35,469 nt of DNA from Oscillospiraceae bacterium (GTDB taxonomy: Bacteria > Bacillota > Clostridia > Oscillospirales > CAG-272): positions 1 through 35,469 of the forward strand of contig SVSA01000014.1 of the NCBI GenBank assembly GCA_015064545.1, written 5' to 3'. Made by a program: the position numbers and the translations under genes. The notes under the pieces were generated by a model. It was not told the DNA's origin. It did no database searches and worked only from the letters and a program-made list of their open reading frames with translations. Numbering within the stretch: the stretch's first letter is position 1; every line of letters begins with the position of its first letter. Below are positions 25,683 to 33,797 of the stretch, one piece after another.

Positions 25683-26573
25683 TTATGCGCCGAGGACAAA
25701 GGCAACGCCGTCGGTACGGCGGTTCAAAAGGAAAACATCCTCAAAGCTTTCCTCGTAATAGACATATTTGCCGCCGGTCGAGGCCGAAGGCTCGTCTAAA
25801 CAGGCAAATTCGTAGGAAACCGGCGTGATGACCGCTTCGGGATGAATCAGAAGCATGCCGATCTGCTCGGCATCCTCCGAAGCAAGCCAACCGCTTGTAA
25901 AGTCATAGGCGGTTTTCATCAGCGAAGCCGGTACCTCGACAACGGCAACGCCGTCGAGCATGGTGACCGTACGGTTGATTTCACCGCCGGCCGTTTTGAC
26001 ATCGAGACTGCGGCCAAGGGCAGAAGCACCCTTGAGCAGCTTCATGACGGCAGGGGTGACATAAAGAATACGTCCGTTGGCGGGAACGCGGGCCTCGCTC
26101 ATGTCGGCCATCAGGTCGTCAAAGGTAGCGAGAATGTTTTCGGCGGTCAGCGTGACACGAAGGGCGTTTTTGCCGGCTGCCGTCCAGTCGGCGTAAAGCT
26201 TGCTGACGGTGTAGGCATCCATCTCGGGGAATTTGTGCTCACGGTTGAATACCGAGGTGATGTTGGCAATGGTGGCGGCGTAGTCGGTCTGGTCGATATC
26301 CTGCGGATGAATCAGGGTGCTCCATTTGCGCTGATTGCCGAGAGTCTTGCTTTCCCAAGCGTTTTCGTAATTGCGGGAGGTGTCACCGACCGTATCGCGA
26401 TCGGCATCCACACGGCCGGAGGTGGTAATGATCGGAATTTCGATCGTTTTGCCGCCGCGGAAGCGGAAGCGGCCGTTATTGGGGGTAGCATAGAGAGCGC
26501 CGAAATGCAGGGTGTAGGGGAAGGCCTGTGCCAGTGCATCGGCATAGGTTTTGGCGTAGTTGAGTTCGTTCAT
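25683..26573 (-). CDS. Phage major capsid-like protein
   Basis: A 296-residue protein that looks like an HK97/P22-fold coat protein of siphophages. The start MNELNYAKTYADALAQAFPY leads into GGKTIEIPIITTSG and DPAT-like DRDTVGDTSRNYENAWES. A central domain follows, then GRILYVTPAVMKLLKGAS and a beta-rich end (VTMLDGVAVVEVPASLMKT, GMLLIHPEAVITPV). The ATG at 26573 is preferred because AAAGGAG lies six bases upstream on the - strand; an ATG at 26636 would add 21 residues starting right at the terminase stop. The frame is intact and its composition matches the host. Confidence 0.75.
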   Translation of the reverse strand: MNELNYAKTYADALAQAFPYTLHFGALYATPNNGRFRFRGGKTIEIPIITTSGRVDADRDTVGDTSRNYENAWESKTLGNQRKWSTLIHPQDIDQTDYAATIANITSVFNREHKFPEMDAYTVSKLYADWTAAGKNALRVTLTAENILATFDDLMADMSEARVPANGRILYVTPAVMKLLKGASALGRSLDVKTAGGEINRTVTMLDGVAVVEVPASLMKTAYDFTSGWLASEDAEQIGMLLIHPEAVITPVSYEFACLDEPSASTGGKYVYYEESFEDVFLLNRRTDGVAFVLGA

Positions 26574-26636
26574 AATCGTCTCCTTTTGATGTAATCGTGG
26601 CGTTTCGGCCATATCCGCACAGCCGAAGCGGATCAT

Positions 26637-27857
26637 TTAGACTCCAATCAGCTTTCGCGCGTCTCGTTCGATCGCGTATTCCAAGGCATCGAGCGAATCA
26701 ATGTCGCTGGTTCCGTTATCGAGACGGCAATCAAAAAAGCTGTCGGGCTGCCAGAGGGCGGTGCGGAGCGCCTCCGACAAGGTTTGGCAATCGGGTGTCA
26801 GGAAGAATCGCTGTTGTGCCATCAAGCGGTTGACGAGGCGAATGCGATCGTTTACGGCCGATTTGAGCGCCGTCCGGATCGGGGGGAGAAGCCCGCAAAG
26901 ATGCGCTGTTTTCTTCAGCGTGCGGATCAGAACCGGCTCGGCATTGTCGCAGTAAACCGCGAGGATGGGGCCGTAACGAGCCTCCACCGCGCGAATGAAA
27001 TCGCAAAACCGCTCGCCCAAGCTGTCCGAATCCAAAAGATCCGCGTGCCGCTCGGAGGCTAAGACAAGGACCGCCTCATGATGGCCGACAATGCCGCAAG
27101 CCACAAAGGCGGTGGCACTGCGGTTCCCTCCGAAGTCCACCCCAACCGTAATCTTGCTCAGCCGCTTCGCAAGCGGCTGGCTTGACTCACAGAGAAAGGC
27201 CTCGGGATGATCGGCATACCGACGATAGACAATTCCCTCAGCGGCACACCACCGTCCGAGAATGTAGCGGTCGTAATAGACCGTACCGGCATATTCCTTT
27301 TTCAAGGCAGAGACAAAGGCGGGCGAAAGAAAGGGATTGTCGTCGATGGTGTAGCTCTGGTAGAACAGATCGGTACCGCAGTCCAAAAAACGCTTGAGCC
27401 AATGCTCGGGTCCTGCCGGATTGCAGGTGCCGTCAAAGCAGGAATGCGGCTTGTCAAGACGGCTTTTCAGCATTTCAAATACCGTTTCACTCCAGGTCGT
27501 GATCTCGTCTCCGTAAGCGTATTCGATTCCGCTGCCCTGCAGCTTAGCCGCTTGATCGGCTCGGCCGGCGCCGATCAAATAGCACTTGTGTCCGAACAGC
27601 TCGACCGTATCTGAGCCTGAGGGATGCCCGACGAAGTAGCTTCCCCAGATTTCGCGCATCGGATCGAGAAGGTTCCGGCTCAGTGTCGAAACGGTATTGC
27701 CGAGGAGGACAATCAGCCCCTCGCCTCGACAGGCGCGGATGCGCTTGGGAATCATAAAATAGTCACAGTAGGTTTTACCGGAACGGGTTGCACCCGCCTT
27801 GATATTCCAGCGCCGATCCGCATGCTTCAGATAGTCCTGTTGTTTTTCGCTGAACAT
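26637..27857 (-). CDS. Phage terminase large subunit, PBSX type
   Basis: A 406-residue DNA-packaging motor with all expected catalytic parts intact: Walker A GATRSGKT (22-29), Walker B with catalytic acid YGDE (D117, E118) and nuclease aspartates D241 (VDFGG), D304 (YCDN) and a DID/D cluster near 385-390. In phages it cuts and pumps DNA into the portal. AAAGGAG precedes the ATG. It is the first gene of the cassette, with no small terminase subunit before it. No convincing promoter was found between it and the + strand promoter at 27953. Confidence 0.88.
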   Translation of the reverse strand: MFSEKQQDYLKHADRRWNIKAGATRSGKTYCDYFMIPKRIRACRGEGLIVLLGNTVSTLSRNLLDPMREIWGSYFVGHPSGSDTVELFGHKCYLIGAGRADQAAKLQGSGIEYAYGDEITTWSETVFEMLKSRLDKPHSCFDGTCNPAGPEHWLKRFLDCGTDLFYQSYTIDDNPFLSPAFVSALKKEYAGTVYYDRYILGRWCAAEGIVYRRYADHPEAFLCESSQPLAKRLSKITVGVDFGGNRSATAFVACGIVGHHEAVLVLASERHADLLDSDSLGERFCDFIRAVEARYGPILAVYCDNAEPVLIRTLKKTAHLCGLLPPIRTALKSAVNDRIRLVNRLMAQQRFFLTPDCQTLSEALRTALWQPDSFFDCRLDNGTSDIDSLDALEYAIERDARKLIGV

Positions 27858-27952
27858 GATTGTCTCCTTTCGTTTTTCTTCCTGCCATTAGGATACCATA
27901 TGGGAAGACGGTGTGGATTCCCCTGTTTTTCCCACGAAAGTTTCATGGATAC

Positions 27953-27981
27953 TTGACAGTGCTGCTCTGCTGTGGTATACT
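27953..27981 (+). promoter_or_regulatory. Promoter of the decayed SGNH-hydrolase gene
   Basis: TTGACA and TATACT separated by 17 bases, 44 bases before an ATG with AAAGGAG. The promoter and ribosome site remain intact although the gene behind it is broken. Confidence 0.82.
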
Positions 27982-28024
27982 GAAGCCAGCGCTTTTGTCG
28001 TAAACTGTTAAAGGAGATTGAACG

Positions 28025-28205
28025 ATGACATCCCGTTTTGAATCTGTTTGGAAAACGCTGCTTCTTGTTATTCTTGCTGCTTCGCTGATTATATGACGAT
28101 AAAGGTCTTCCGCATTCGGTGCATCATTCGGGCGTGGCTGCCCATCCCGGTGACAAGGGTATGGCGTATATTGCTAACGCCGTGATTGAGGCATTAAAAA
28201 AGTAA
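28025..28205 (+). pseudogene. SGNH/GDSL-hydrolase remnant (start and end only)
   Basis: An ATG with a good ribosome site opens a 23-codon frame resembling a signal peptide (basic start, then TLLLVILAAS) that ends at TGA. In a different frame, just after, is a piece ending with HPGDKGMAYIANAVIEALKK and TAA, the typical C-terminus of secreted SGNH/GDSL hydrolases that contains the catalytic His of the family. Everything between has been deleted: only some 60 codons remain of a gene that is normally 200 or more codons. I read this as an internal deletion with frameshift. It borders the phage cassette. Confidence 0.7.
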
Positions 28206-28229
28206 TTGACGAAAAATGCCGTTGTCCTC

Positions 28230-28258
28230 TTGACAAACGGCTGTCCCTGTGATAGAAT
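28230..28258 (+). promoter_or_regulatory. Promoter of the lysine riboswitch-dapA operon
   Basis: TTGACA and TAGAAT with a 17-base spacer. Predicted transcription starts close to 28265, where the riboswitch begins. Confidence 0.88.
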
Positions 28259-28264
28259 TGTCCC

Positions 28265-28444
28265 AAACATCTAAAGGCGCATCTGGAAAAGAGTACCGTT
28301 GTCCGTGCTAAAGCCTGAAACGCAGCAGGCTGAGCGGCTTCGGAAAAGGGTCGGATGCCGAAAGAGACGGGGTGCGGCTGTCTCTTGGTTCTTCAAATAA
28401 GATTTGCTGAACTGTCGCCGGAAACGGCGGAGCGTTATATGTTT
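28265..28444 (+). ncRNA. Lysine riboswitch (L box) aptamer
   Basis: The leader contains the L-box core landmarks in order: AAAGGCGC (near 28273), AAGAGTA (near 28290), GGGTCGGATGCCGAA (near 28345), a GTGCGGCTGTCTCTTGG segment and GCTGAACTGTC (near 28405). These match the conserved junction and kink-turn regions of the B. subtilis lysC leader. AAACAT (28265-28270) can close with ATGTTT (28439-28444) as stem P1. It should bind free lysine and, with the terminator at 28508-28537, switch off the operon behind it. Confidence 0.9.
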
Positions 28445-28507
28445 GCGTCATCCCAATAGAGACAGAGCTTGCCGTGGGGCGAAATCTGTCGATTGATGAA
28501 ATCAAGC

Positions 28508-28540
28508 AAAGCGCTCGCATGATATGTGGGCGCTTTTCCT
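28508..28540 (+). terminator. Riboswitch-controlled intrinsic terminator before dapA
   Basis: A 13-bp stem with a few G-U pairs (28508-28520 with 28524-28536) and a GAT loop, followed by TTTT. It lies 45 bases before the dapA start. Expected to form when lysine closes the aptamer. Confidence 0.82.
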
Positions 28541-28582
28541 GTGATAGGCCCGCAAGCTAAGAATTCTGGAGGAATAGTAGTT

Positions 28583-29473
28583 ATGAAATCAACGATTTTT
28601 ACCGGTGTTGCCACCGCCTTGATCACGCCGTTTGATTCCAAGGGAAGGATTGATTACGGAAAATTTGCCGAATTGATCGAATTTCAGATTGCAGAGGGCA
28701 TCAATGCCCTGGTGGTATGCGGCACGACAGGAGAAGCCTCAACCATGACCGACGAGGAGCACGAAACTTGTATCACCTTTGCTGTCAAGCAGGTAAACGG
28801 CCGTGTTCCCGTGATTGCGGGCGCCGGCAGTAACGATACGGCTTATGCGGTGAATTTGGCACGTCATGCCTGTGCGGTCGGTTCGGATGCCGTTCTGATG
28901 GTGACGCCGTATTATAACAAAGCGACACAAAAGGGGCTTGTGCGGATGTATACCGAGATTGCCGATGCCATCGATAAGCCGATGATCCTCTACAATGTTC
29001 CCTCGCGTACCGGTGTCAATATTGAGCCTCAAACCTACCGTGCGCTGGCGGAGCATCCCAATATTGTCGCCTTTAAGGAGGCCAATGGCAATCTCAGTAA
29101 AATCGTAGATACCATGGCTCTTCTTGACGGTAAGCTCGATCTGTACAGCGGCAACGATGACCAGATTGTTCCCCTGCTCGCGTTGGGCGGCAAGGGTGTG
29201 ATCTCGGTTCTTTCGAATGTTTTGCCGAGACAGACGGTGGCGATCTGCGATCGCTTTTTTCGCGGCGATGTGGCCGGTGCCACCGCGCTGCAGCTTTCGT
29301 TGATGCCGCTGATTCATGCGCTCTTCTCGGAGGTGAATCCTGTGCCGGTCAAGGCGGCGATGGCCAGAATGGGCTATACCGAAAATGTGCTTCGCTCGCC
29401 GCTGTATCCGATGGAGGAGGAAAACGAGCGGAAGCTGATCGAGGCGATGCGGCTTGCCGGTGTTTCGTTCTGA
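28583..29473 (+). CDS. dapA: 4-hydroxy-tetrahydrodipicolinate synthase
   Basis: DapA condenses pyruvate and aspartate semialdehyde, the first committed step of lysine and diaminopimelate synthesis. The 296-residue TIM barrel has the Schiff-base lysine K165 (IVAFKEANGN), Y137 and R142 (LYNVPSRTG), and GTTGE at 47-51. The ATG at 28583 follows GGAGGA; an in-frame start at 28526 is inside the terminator hairpin. First gene of the lysine riboswitch operon. Confidence 0.97.
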   Translation: MKSTIFTGVATALITPFDSKGRIDYGKFAELIEFQIAEGINALVVCGTTGEASTMTDEEHETCITFAVKQVNGRVPVIAGAGSNDTAYAVNLARHACAVGSDAVLMVTPYYNKATQKGLVRMYTEIADAIDKPMILYNVPSRTGVNIEPQTYRALAEHPNIVAFKEANGNLSKIVDTMALLDGKLDLYSGNDDQIVPLLALGGKGVISVLSNVLPRQTVAICDRFFRGDVAGATALQLSLMPLIHALFSEVNPVPVKAAMARMGYTENVLRSPLYPMEEENERKLIEAMRLAGVSF

Positions 29474-29509
29474 CGGCAAGGCCAAGCGACACGTGAAAAG
29501 GAGCAGGGT

Positions 29510-30247
29510 ATGAAGGTGATTCTTGTCGGTGCGCTCGGACGGATGGGCGCACAGGTTGCGGCGGCGCTGGCGCGCCATCACCACGAGGTGGCGGTCTCGG
29601 TGGATATCGGTTATGAGACAAGCGGTAACGGTTGCTACCGTTCTGTGACCGAGGTGACCGAGAGGGCCGATGTGATTGTCGATTTTTCCTACCACGGCAT
29701 TACCCCGGCCGTTGTCGGATATGCGGCAGAAAAAGGAATTCCCGCCGTGATTGCCACGACGGGACACAATGAGGAAGAACGGTGTGCCATACAGCGCGCG
29801 GCAGAGAAAGCCGCTATCTTTTACTCGGGGAATATGTCGGTTGGTATCGCAACGCTGTGCGAGGCGGTGCGTCGGGTCGTGGCGGCCTTTCCTGAGGCCG
29901 ATGTCGAAATTGTGGAAACGCATCATAACCGCAAGCTGGATGCTCCCAGCGGCACGGCGCTGATGCTGTTTGACGCCGTGCGGGAGGAGCGCCCCGAAGC
30001 CACGCCGCTTTGCGGACGGAGCGGACAGGCTAAGCGTACGGCCAATGAGGTGGGTGTTTCCTCTCTTCGCATGGGAAATATTGTCGGTGTGCATGAGGTG
30101 ATGATTGCTACCGATCATGAGCGGATTACGCTGAAGCATGAGGCCTTTGACCGCTCCCTGTTTGCCGATGGTGCGGTTCGCGCGGCAGAATTTCTGGCGT
30201 CGCGTCAGCCGGGACTGTATACCATGAAGGAACTCTTGAAAGGATAA
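29510..30247 (+). CDS. dapB: 4-hydroxy-tetrahydrodipicolinate reductase
   Basis: DapB reduces the DapA product with NAD(P)H. The 245-residue protein starts with the nucleotide-binding motif VGALGRMG. It has the catalytic pair H138 and K142 in ETHHNRKLDAPSGTA, and a final VGVHEVMIATDHERITLKHEA segment. GGAG precedes the ATG 36 bases after dapA. Slightly short for the family (about 250-270). Confidence 0.97.
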   Translation: MKVILVGALGRMGAQVAAALARHHHEVAVSVDIGYETSGNGCYRSVTEVTERADVIVDFSYHGITPAVVGYAAEKGIPAVIATTGHNEEERCAIQRAAEKAAIFYSGNMSVGIATLCEAVRRVVAAFPEADVEIVETHHNRKLDAPSGTALMLFDAVREERPEATPLCGRSGQAKRTANEVGVSSLRMGNIVGVHEVMIATDHERITLKHEAFDRSLFADGAVRAAEFLASRQPGLYTMKELLKG

Positions 30248-30250
30248 GAT

Positions 30251-31546
30251 ATGCTATACGATCATCTGTCTGTCAATGAGCGTGGCCATCTGACGATTGC
30301 CGGCCGCGATACCGTCGCGCTTGCCGAGGCTTACGGCACGCCCTTGATGGTTATGGACGAAGCACGGATCCGCGCAAGATTCCGCCTGTATCGCGAAGCC
30401 ATGACGCGCTGGTTTGGGGGAGCCTCCCGCCCCTTGTTTGCCTCTAAGGCCTTGTCCTGCCGCTATCTCTACCGTCTTGCGCGGGAGGAGGGCGTCGGGA
30501 TCGATTTGGTTTCCTCGGGTGAGCTGTATACGGCGCTGGCTTCGGGATTTGATGTCGGTCAAGCCTTTTTTCACGGCAACAATAAGACCGATGCCGATAT
30601 TACGTATGCGATGGATCATGGCGTCGGCTGGTTTGTGGTCGACAATCTGACCGAGCTGGATCGTATTGAAGAGGAGGCGGCCAAACGAAATCGCGTGCAG
30701 CCGATTTTGCTTCGTCTGACGCCGGGGATTGATCCGCATACCCACGCGGCCATTACAACCGGACAGGTTGACAGCAAATTCGGTATTGCCATCGAAACCG
30801 GGCAAGCTGACGAGGCGGTTGCCTATACATTGGCGCAGAAGCACATCCGTCTGGATGGTTTTCATTGTCATATCGGTTCGCAAATATTTGAAATCACACC
30901 CTTCTGTGATGCCGCGAAGCTGATGATTGCCTATGTTGCGCAGGTCAAGGCGCGTTTTGGCTATGAAGCCTCGCTGTTGAATCTCGGTGGAGGCTTTGGT
31001 GTTCGGTATATCGAAAGCCAGCCGCAGCCCGATTATGCCGATAGCATTCGGCGTATTGCGTCATTGATTGATGCTGAGGTCGCACGCTCCGGTATCCGCA
31101 AGCCCACGATTCTCATGGAGCCGGGACGAAGCATCGTGGCAGATGCCTGTGTGACGCTCTATACGGTTGGCGGAACAAAGGATATTCCCGGCTTCAAGCA
31201 TTATGTCTCGGTCGATGGCGGTATGCCGGACAATCCCCGTTATGCGCTGTATCAATCGGATTATACCGTTTGTCTGGCCTCGCGTATGAAGGATCAGCCC
31301 GACTATACCTGTACGGTTGCGGGGCGTTGCTGTGAAAGCGGCGATCTGCTTCAGGAAAACGTGTGTTTGCCAAAGCCCAAGCGCGGCGATATTTTGGCTG
31401 TACTGACTACGGGTGCTTATAACTATTCCATGGCGAGCAATTATAACCGTATTCCTCGTCCGGCAGTGGTGGCTATCCGTGACGGCGAGGTGATACCGGT
31501 TATCCGCCGTGAGAGCTTCGAGGATTTGATTCGATACGATCTGTAA
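30251..31546 (+). CDS. lysA: Diaminopimelate decarboxylase
   Basis: LysA decarboxylates meso-diaminopimelate to lysine. The 431-residue PLP enzyme has the cofactor lysine K66 (FASKALSC), the GGGFGV loop (LLNLGGGFGVRY), EPGRSIVADA and the C-terminal CCESGD substrate/dimer motif. It begins three bases after dapB with AAAGGA. The order dapA-dapB-lysA omits the intermediate steps (for example dapL or dapH), which must be encoded elsewhere. Confidence 0.97.
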   Translation: MLYDHLSVNERGHLTIAGRDTVALAEAYGTPLMVMDEARIRARFRLYREAMTRWFGGASRPLFASKALSCRYLYRLAREEGVGIDLVSSGELYTALASGFDVGQAFFHGNNKTDADITYAMDHGVGWFVVDNLTELDRIEEEAAKRNRVQPILLRLTPGIDPHTHAAITTGQVDSKFGIAIETGQADEAVAYTLAQKHIRLDGFHCHIGSQIFEITPFCDAAKLMIAYVAQVKARFGYEASLLNLGGGFGVRYIESQPQPDYADSIRRIASLIDAEVARSGIRKPTILMEPGRSIVADACVTLYTVGGTKDIPGFKHYVSVDGGMPDNPRYALYQSDYTVCLASRMKDQPDYTCTVAGRCCESGDLLQENVCLPKPKRGDILAVLTTGAYNYSMASNYNRIPRPAVVAIRDGEVIPVIRRESFEDLIRYDL

Positions 31547-31565
31547 GAAAATAAACGCATAAAGA

Positions 31566-31597
31566 AAAAGGAGCACAACCGTGGTTGTGCTCCTTTT
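31566..31597. terminator. Bidirectional terminator between lysA and the membrane-protein gene
   Basis: A 14-bp perfect stem (31566-31579 with 31584-31597) and 4-base loop, ending in TTTT on + and in TTTT on - (the left arm begins AAAA). It ends lysA transcripts and probably also those of the convergent gene ending at 31668. Confidence 0.9.
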
Positions 31598-31667
31598 CAT
31601 AAATTGCAGGTGCCGTTTTTGTCTTGCGCTTTGGCGAGGCTAATGGAGAAAGCTCGCCGTATCTGTG

Positions 31668-32213
31668 TCAGAAATTGTTGATCTCCGGGCCGAATTCGCC
31701 GCCAAATTCGGTGACAATGGAACCGGCCAACGCGATGATGAAGCCGATAAACAGGAAGGAGAGCACCAGCATAATGCCGCTCCAGATCAGATTGGCCTGA
31801 TAGCGCGTCTTCATGGATTTGGCTGTTTTGGAGCTGAAGGCAAGAATACAGTAGACAACAAGCGTGACAAGAGAACCGATGCCGGGAATGAAGTTCAGAA
31901 GGAAAAGGCAGTCGGACTTGAGCCAGTCACCGAGCTTGATGTTGGCAGACTGACCGTTGAGACGGGACATCTTGGCTTCGCTGAACCAGCCGCTTTCATC
32001 CACATAGGGCTGCTGATAATAAGGCGGCTGACCATAGGGGCCTTGGTAAGGATTCTGATAGGGCGGTTGCTGTCCGGCATAGGGATTTTGCCCGGCATAG
32101 GGATCCTGATATTCGCCCTGCTGTGCATAGGTGGTTTCGGTAGGATTGGGGTTGGTGCTTGAATCGGGATTCGGGGTTTGATTCTGATGATTGGGATCAA
32201 AATTCGGATTCAT
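31668..32213 (-). CDS. Pro/Gln/Tyr-rich membrane protein of unknown function
   Basis: A 181-residue protein. Residues 1-75 are a low-complexity, Pro/Gln/Tyr/Asn-rich region with repeated (N/Q)PY and QPPY units. Residues about 100-125 and 140-168 are two hydrophobic helices (LLNFIPGIGSLVTLVVY; MLVLSFLFIGFIIALAGSIV). It resembles small bitopic or hairpin membrane proteins with a cytoplasmic flexible tail. GGAGGA lies before the ATG, 20 bases after the ychF stop, so the two are probably co-transcribed. Confidence 0.72.
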   Translation of the reverse strand: MNPNFDPNHQNQTPNPDSSTNPNPTETTYAQQGEYQDPYAGQNPYAGQQPPYQNPYQGPYGQPPYYQQPYVDESGWFSEAKMSRLNGQSANIKLGDWLKSDCLFLLNFIPGIGSLVTLVVYCILAFSSKTAKSMKTRYQANLIWSGIMLVLSFLFIGFIIALAGSIVTEFGGEFGPEINNF

Positions 32214-32233
32214 ACGTCATCCTCCTATTCGAA

Positions 32234-33328
32234 TTAAACATTAAAGCGGAAAAGCACAACGTCGCCGTCTTTGACTACATAGTCCTTACCCTCGGAGCGA
32301 ACAAGCCCCTTTTCCTTGGCCGATGCCATGGTGCCGCAGGCAACGAGGTCGTCGAAGGCAATGATTTCGGCGCGGATAAAGCCGCGTTCGAAGTCCGAGT
32401 GAATTTTGCCGGCGGCCTGCGGTGCTTTGGTGCCCTGCGTAATCGTCCAGGCGCGAACCTCCTTGGGGCCGGCGGTGAGGTAACTGATTAAGCCGAGCAA
32501 GGAATAGCCGGCCTTAACCAGACGGTCGAGACCGCTTTCGGTCAGCCCCATTTCCTCCAGGAACAGGGCGCGGTCATCGCCTTCAAGCTCGGCAATTTCC
32601 GCTTCAATGCCGGCGCAGACCGGCAGGATGCCCGAGCCCTCGGCTTCGGCATAGGCCTTGAGTGCCTGATAGCCGGGATTGTTCTCGTAACCGCCCGATA
32701 CCTCGTCCTCGCCGATATTAGCGACATAGATGACAGGCTTGCGGGAGAGCAGGGGGCTTTGGTCAAGCAAGAGGGCTTCTTCCTCGGTCAAGGGAACCGA
32801 ACGGGCACTCTTTCCTTCGTCCAGTGCCTCGCGGACACGCTTGAGAAGCTCCAGCTCGGCGGCCAGCGTGCGGTCGCCCTTCATAGCCTTGGCGACGCGG
32901 TCGATCCGACGGTCAAGAATTTCCATGTCCGACAGAATCAGCTCCATATTGATGATATCCACATCGCGGAGCGGATCGACCGAGCCGCTGACGTGGATGA
33001 TATTGCTGTTTTCAAAGCAACGAACAACATGCGCGATGGCATCAACCTCGCGAATGTGCGAAAGAAATTTATTGCCCAATCCCTCACCGTGTGAAGCACC
33101 CTGCACAAGGCCTGCGATATCGACAAATTCGATAACGGCCGGGGAATATTTTTCGGGGTGATACATTTCGGCCAAAACGTCGAGGCGTTTGTCGGGGACC
33201 GCAACGATGCCGACATTGGGCTCAATGGTACAGAAGGGATAATTGGCGGTTTCGGCGCCGGCATTGGTGATGGCATTGAAAAGTGTGCTTTTGCCGACGT
33301 TGGGAAGACCGACGATACCTAATTTCAT
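32234..33328 (-). CDS. ychF: YchF/OLA1-type ATPase
   Basis: A conserved cytoplasmic P-loop ATPase linked to ribosomes and redox stress. The 364-residue product has the P-loop GLPNVGKST (7-15), switch residues [15 protein letters not shown], a helical insertion, and a C-terminal TGS domain ([31 protein letters not shown], shortened in description). Length is normal. AAGGAGATAG precedes the ATG, behind a transcript leader of about 250 bases. Confidence 0.97.
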   Translation of the reverse strand: MKLGIVGLPNVGKSTLFNAITNAGAETANYPFCTIEPNVGIVAVPDKRLDVLAEMYHPEKYSPAVIEFVDIAGLVQGASHGEGLGNKFLSHIREVDAIAHVVRCFENSNIIHVSGSVDPLRDVDIINMELILSDMEILDRRIDRVAKAMKGDRTLAAELELLKRVREALDEGKSARSVPLTEEEALLLDQSPLLSRKPVIYVANIGEDEVSGGYENNPGYQALKAYAEAEGSGILPVCAGIEAEIAELEGDDRALFLEEMGLTESGLDRLVKAGYSLLGLISYLTAGPKEVRAWTITQGTKAPQAAGKIHSDFERGFIRAEIIAFDDLVACGTMASAKEKGLVRSEGKDYVVKDGDVVLFRFNV

Positions 33329-33578
33329 TTTCTTCTCTATCTCCTTAAAAGTTCGTTATGGATCGATGCTTTTTGGCTCTGACGATTGGGTGTAACATCC
33401 GATACGTGGGAATCGGATCGCGTGTCACAACGGACCGAAGTGCGGATCTTCGACCGGTAGGTTTTCCGGATGATCGAGCCTGCCACGATCGTTGTTTTTC
33501 GTGCTTTTGTTTCGGGGAGGAGCTCCTTTTTCGTTGAAAAATGTTCTCTGCTGAGAAAAGGAGTCGATCCTGCCATTA
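33329..33578 (-). promoter_or_regulatory. Long untranslated leader of ychF
   Basis: From the promoter start (near 33578) to the ychF ATG are about 250 bases, far longer than normal. On the - strand it holds a CTCCTTTT/AAAAAGGAG stem, AGGAGCTCCT, and an ATCCGAT/ATCGGAT stem. An open frame of 79 codons (33576-33337) ends within the ychF ribosome site, but its composition is unlike a protein. No known riboswitch was recognised. Confidence 0.55.
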
Positions 33579-33584
33579 TCTTGT

Positions 33585-33613
33585 ATTATACCACATTACC
33601 TCCTTTTTTTCAA
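33585..33613 (-). promoter_or_regulatory. Promoter of ychF
   Basis: On the - strand TTGAAA (33613-33608) and TATAAT (33590-33585) with a spacer of exactly 17 bases. The boxes lie about 260 bases before the gene. Confidence 0.85.
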
Positions 33614-33764
33614 TAGGAATCCGTGAATATCTATCCTTGTTTTTGAGGAAGAATGGGCTTGCGGCATAACAGATGCCTGGCTTGCGTGTATCGCAGGCCT
33701 ATGTTCGGTATTCCTGCAAGAACAAGCGGCGATTTTTCATTTGTTCAATCATTCTTCAATCTTT

Positions 33765-33775
33765 TGTGGTATAAT
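33765..33775 (+). promoter_or_regulatory. Extended -10 promoter of the two-component operon
   Basis: TATAAT at 33770-33775 preceded by TGG, forming an extended -10 box. No good -35 box is found, as is common for such promoters. It lies about 23 bases before the regulator ATG. Confidence 0.72.
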
Positions 33776-33797
33776 GGTAATCTGCGGAGGTGTCGCT

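Noticed and set aside
25842..26594. A 250-codon + strand frame opposite the capsid gene
   Set aside because: Glycine-rich antisense shadow; the - strand frame has a ribosome site and the operon context.
27858..27952. Phage attachment site or promoter for the terminase gene
   Set aside because: No direct repeat shared with the 22580-22716 end and no convincing -35/-10 pair on the - strand.
28739..30139. A 466-codon - strand frame opposite dapA and dapB
   Set aside because: Spans two real genes and their gap with a composition typical of antisense frames.
33337..33576. A 79-codon - strand frame in the ychF leader
   Set aside because: It would start almost at the transcript's first bases, and its Thr/Ser/Arg composition is not protein-like. 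Kept only as a note in the leader entry.
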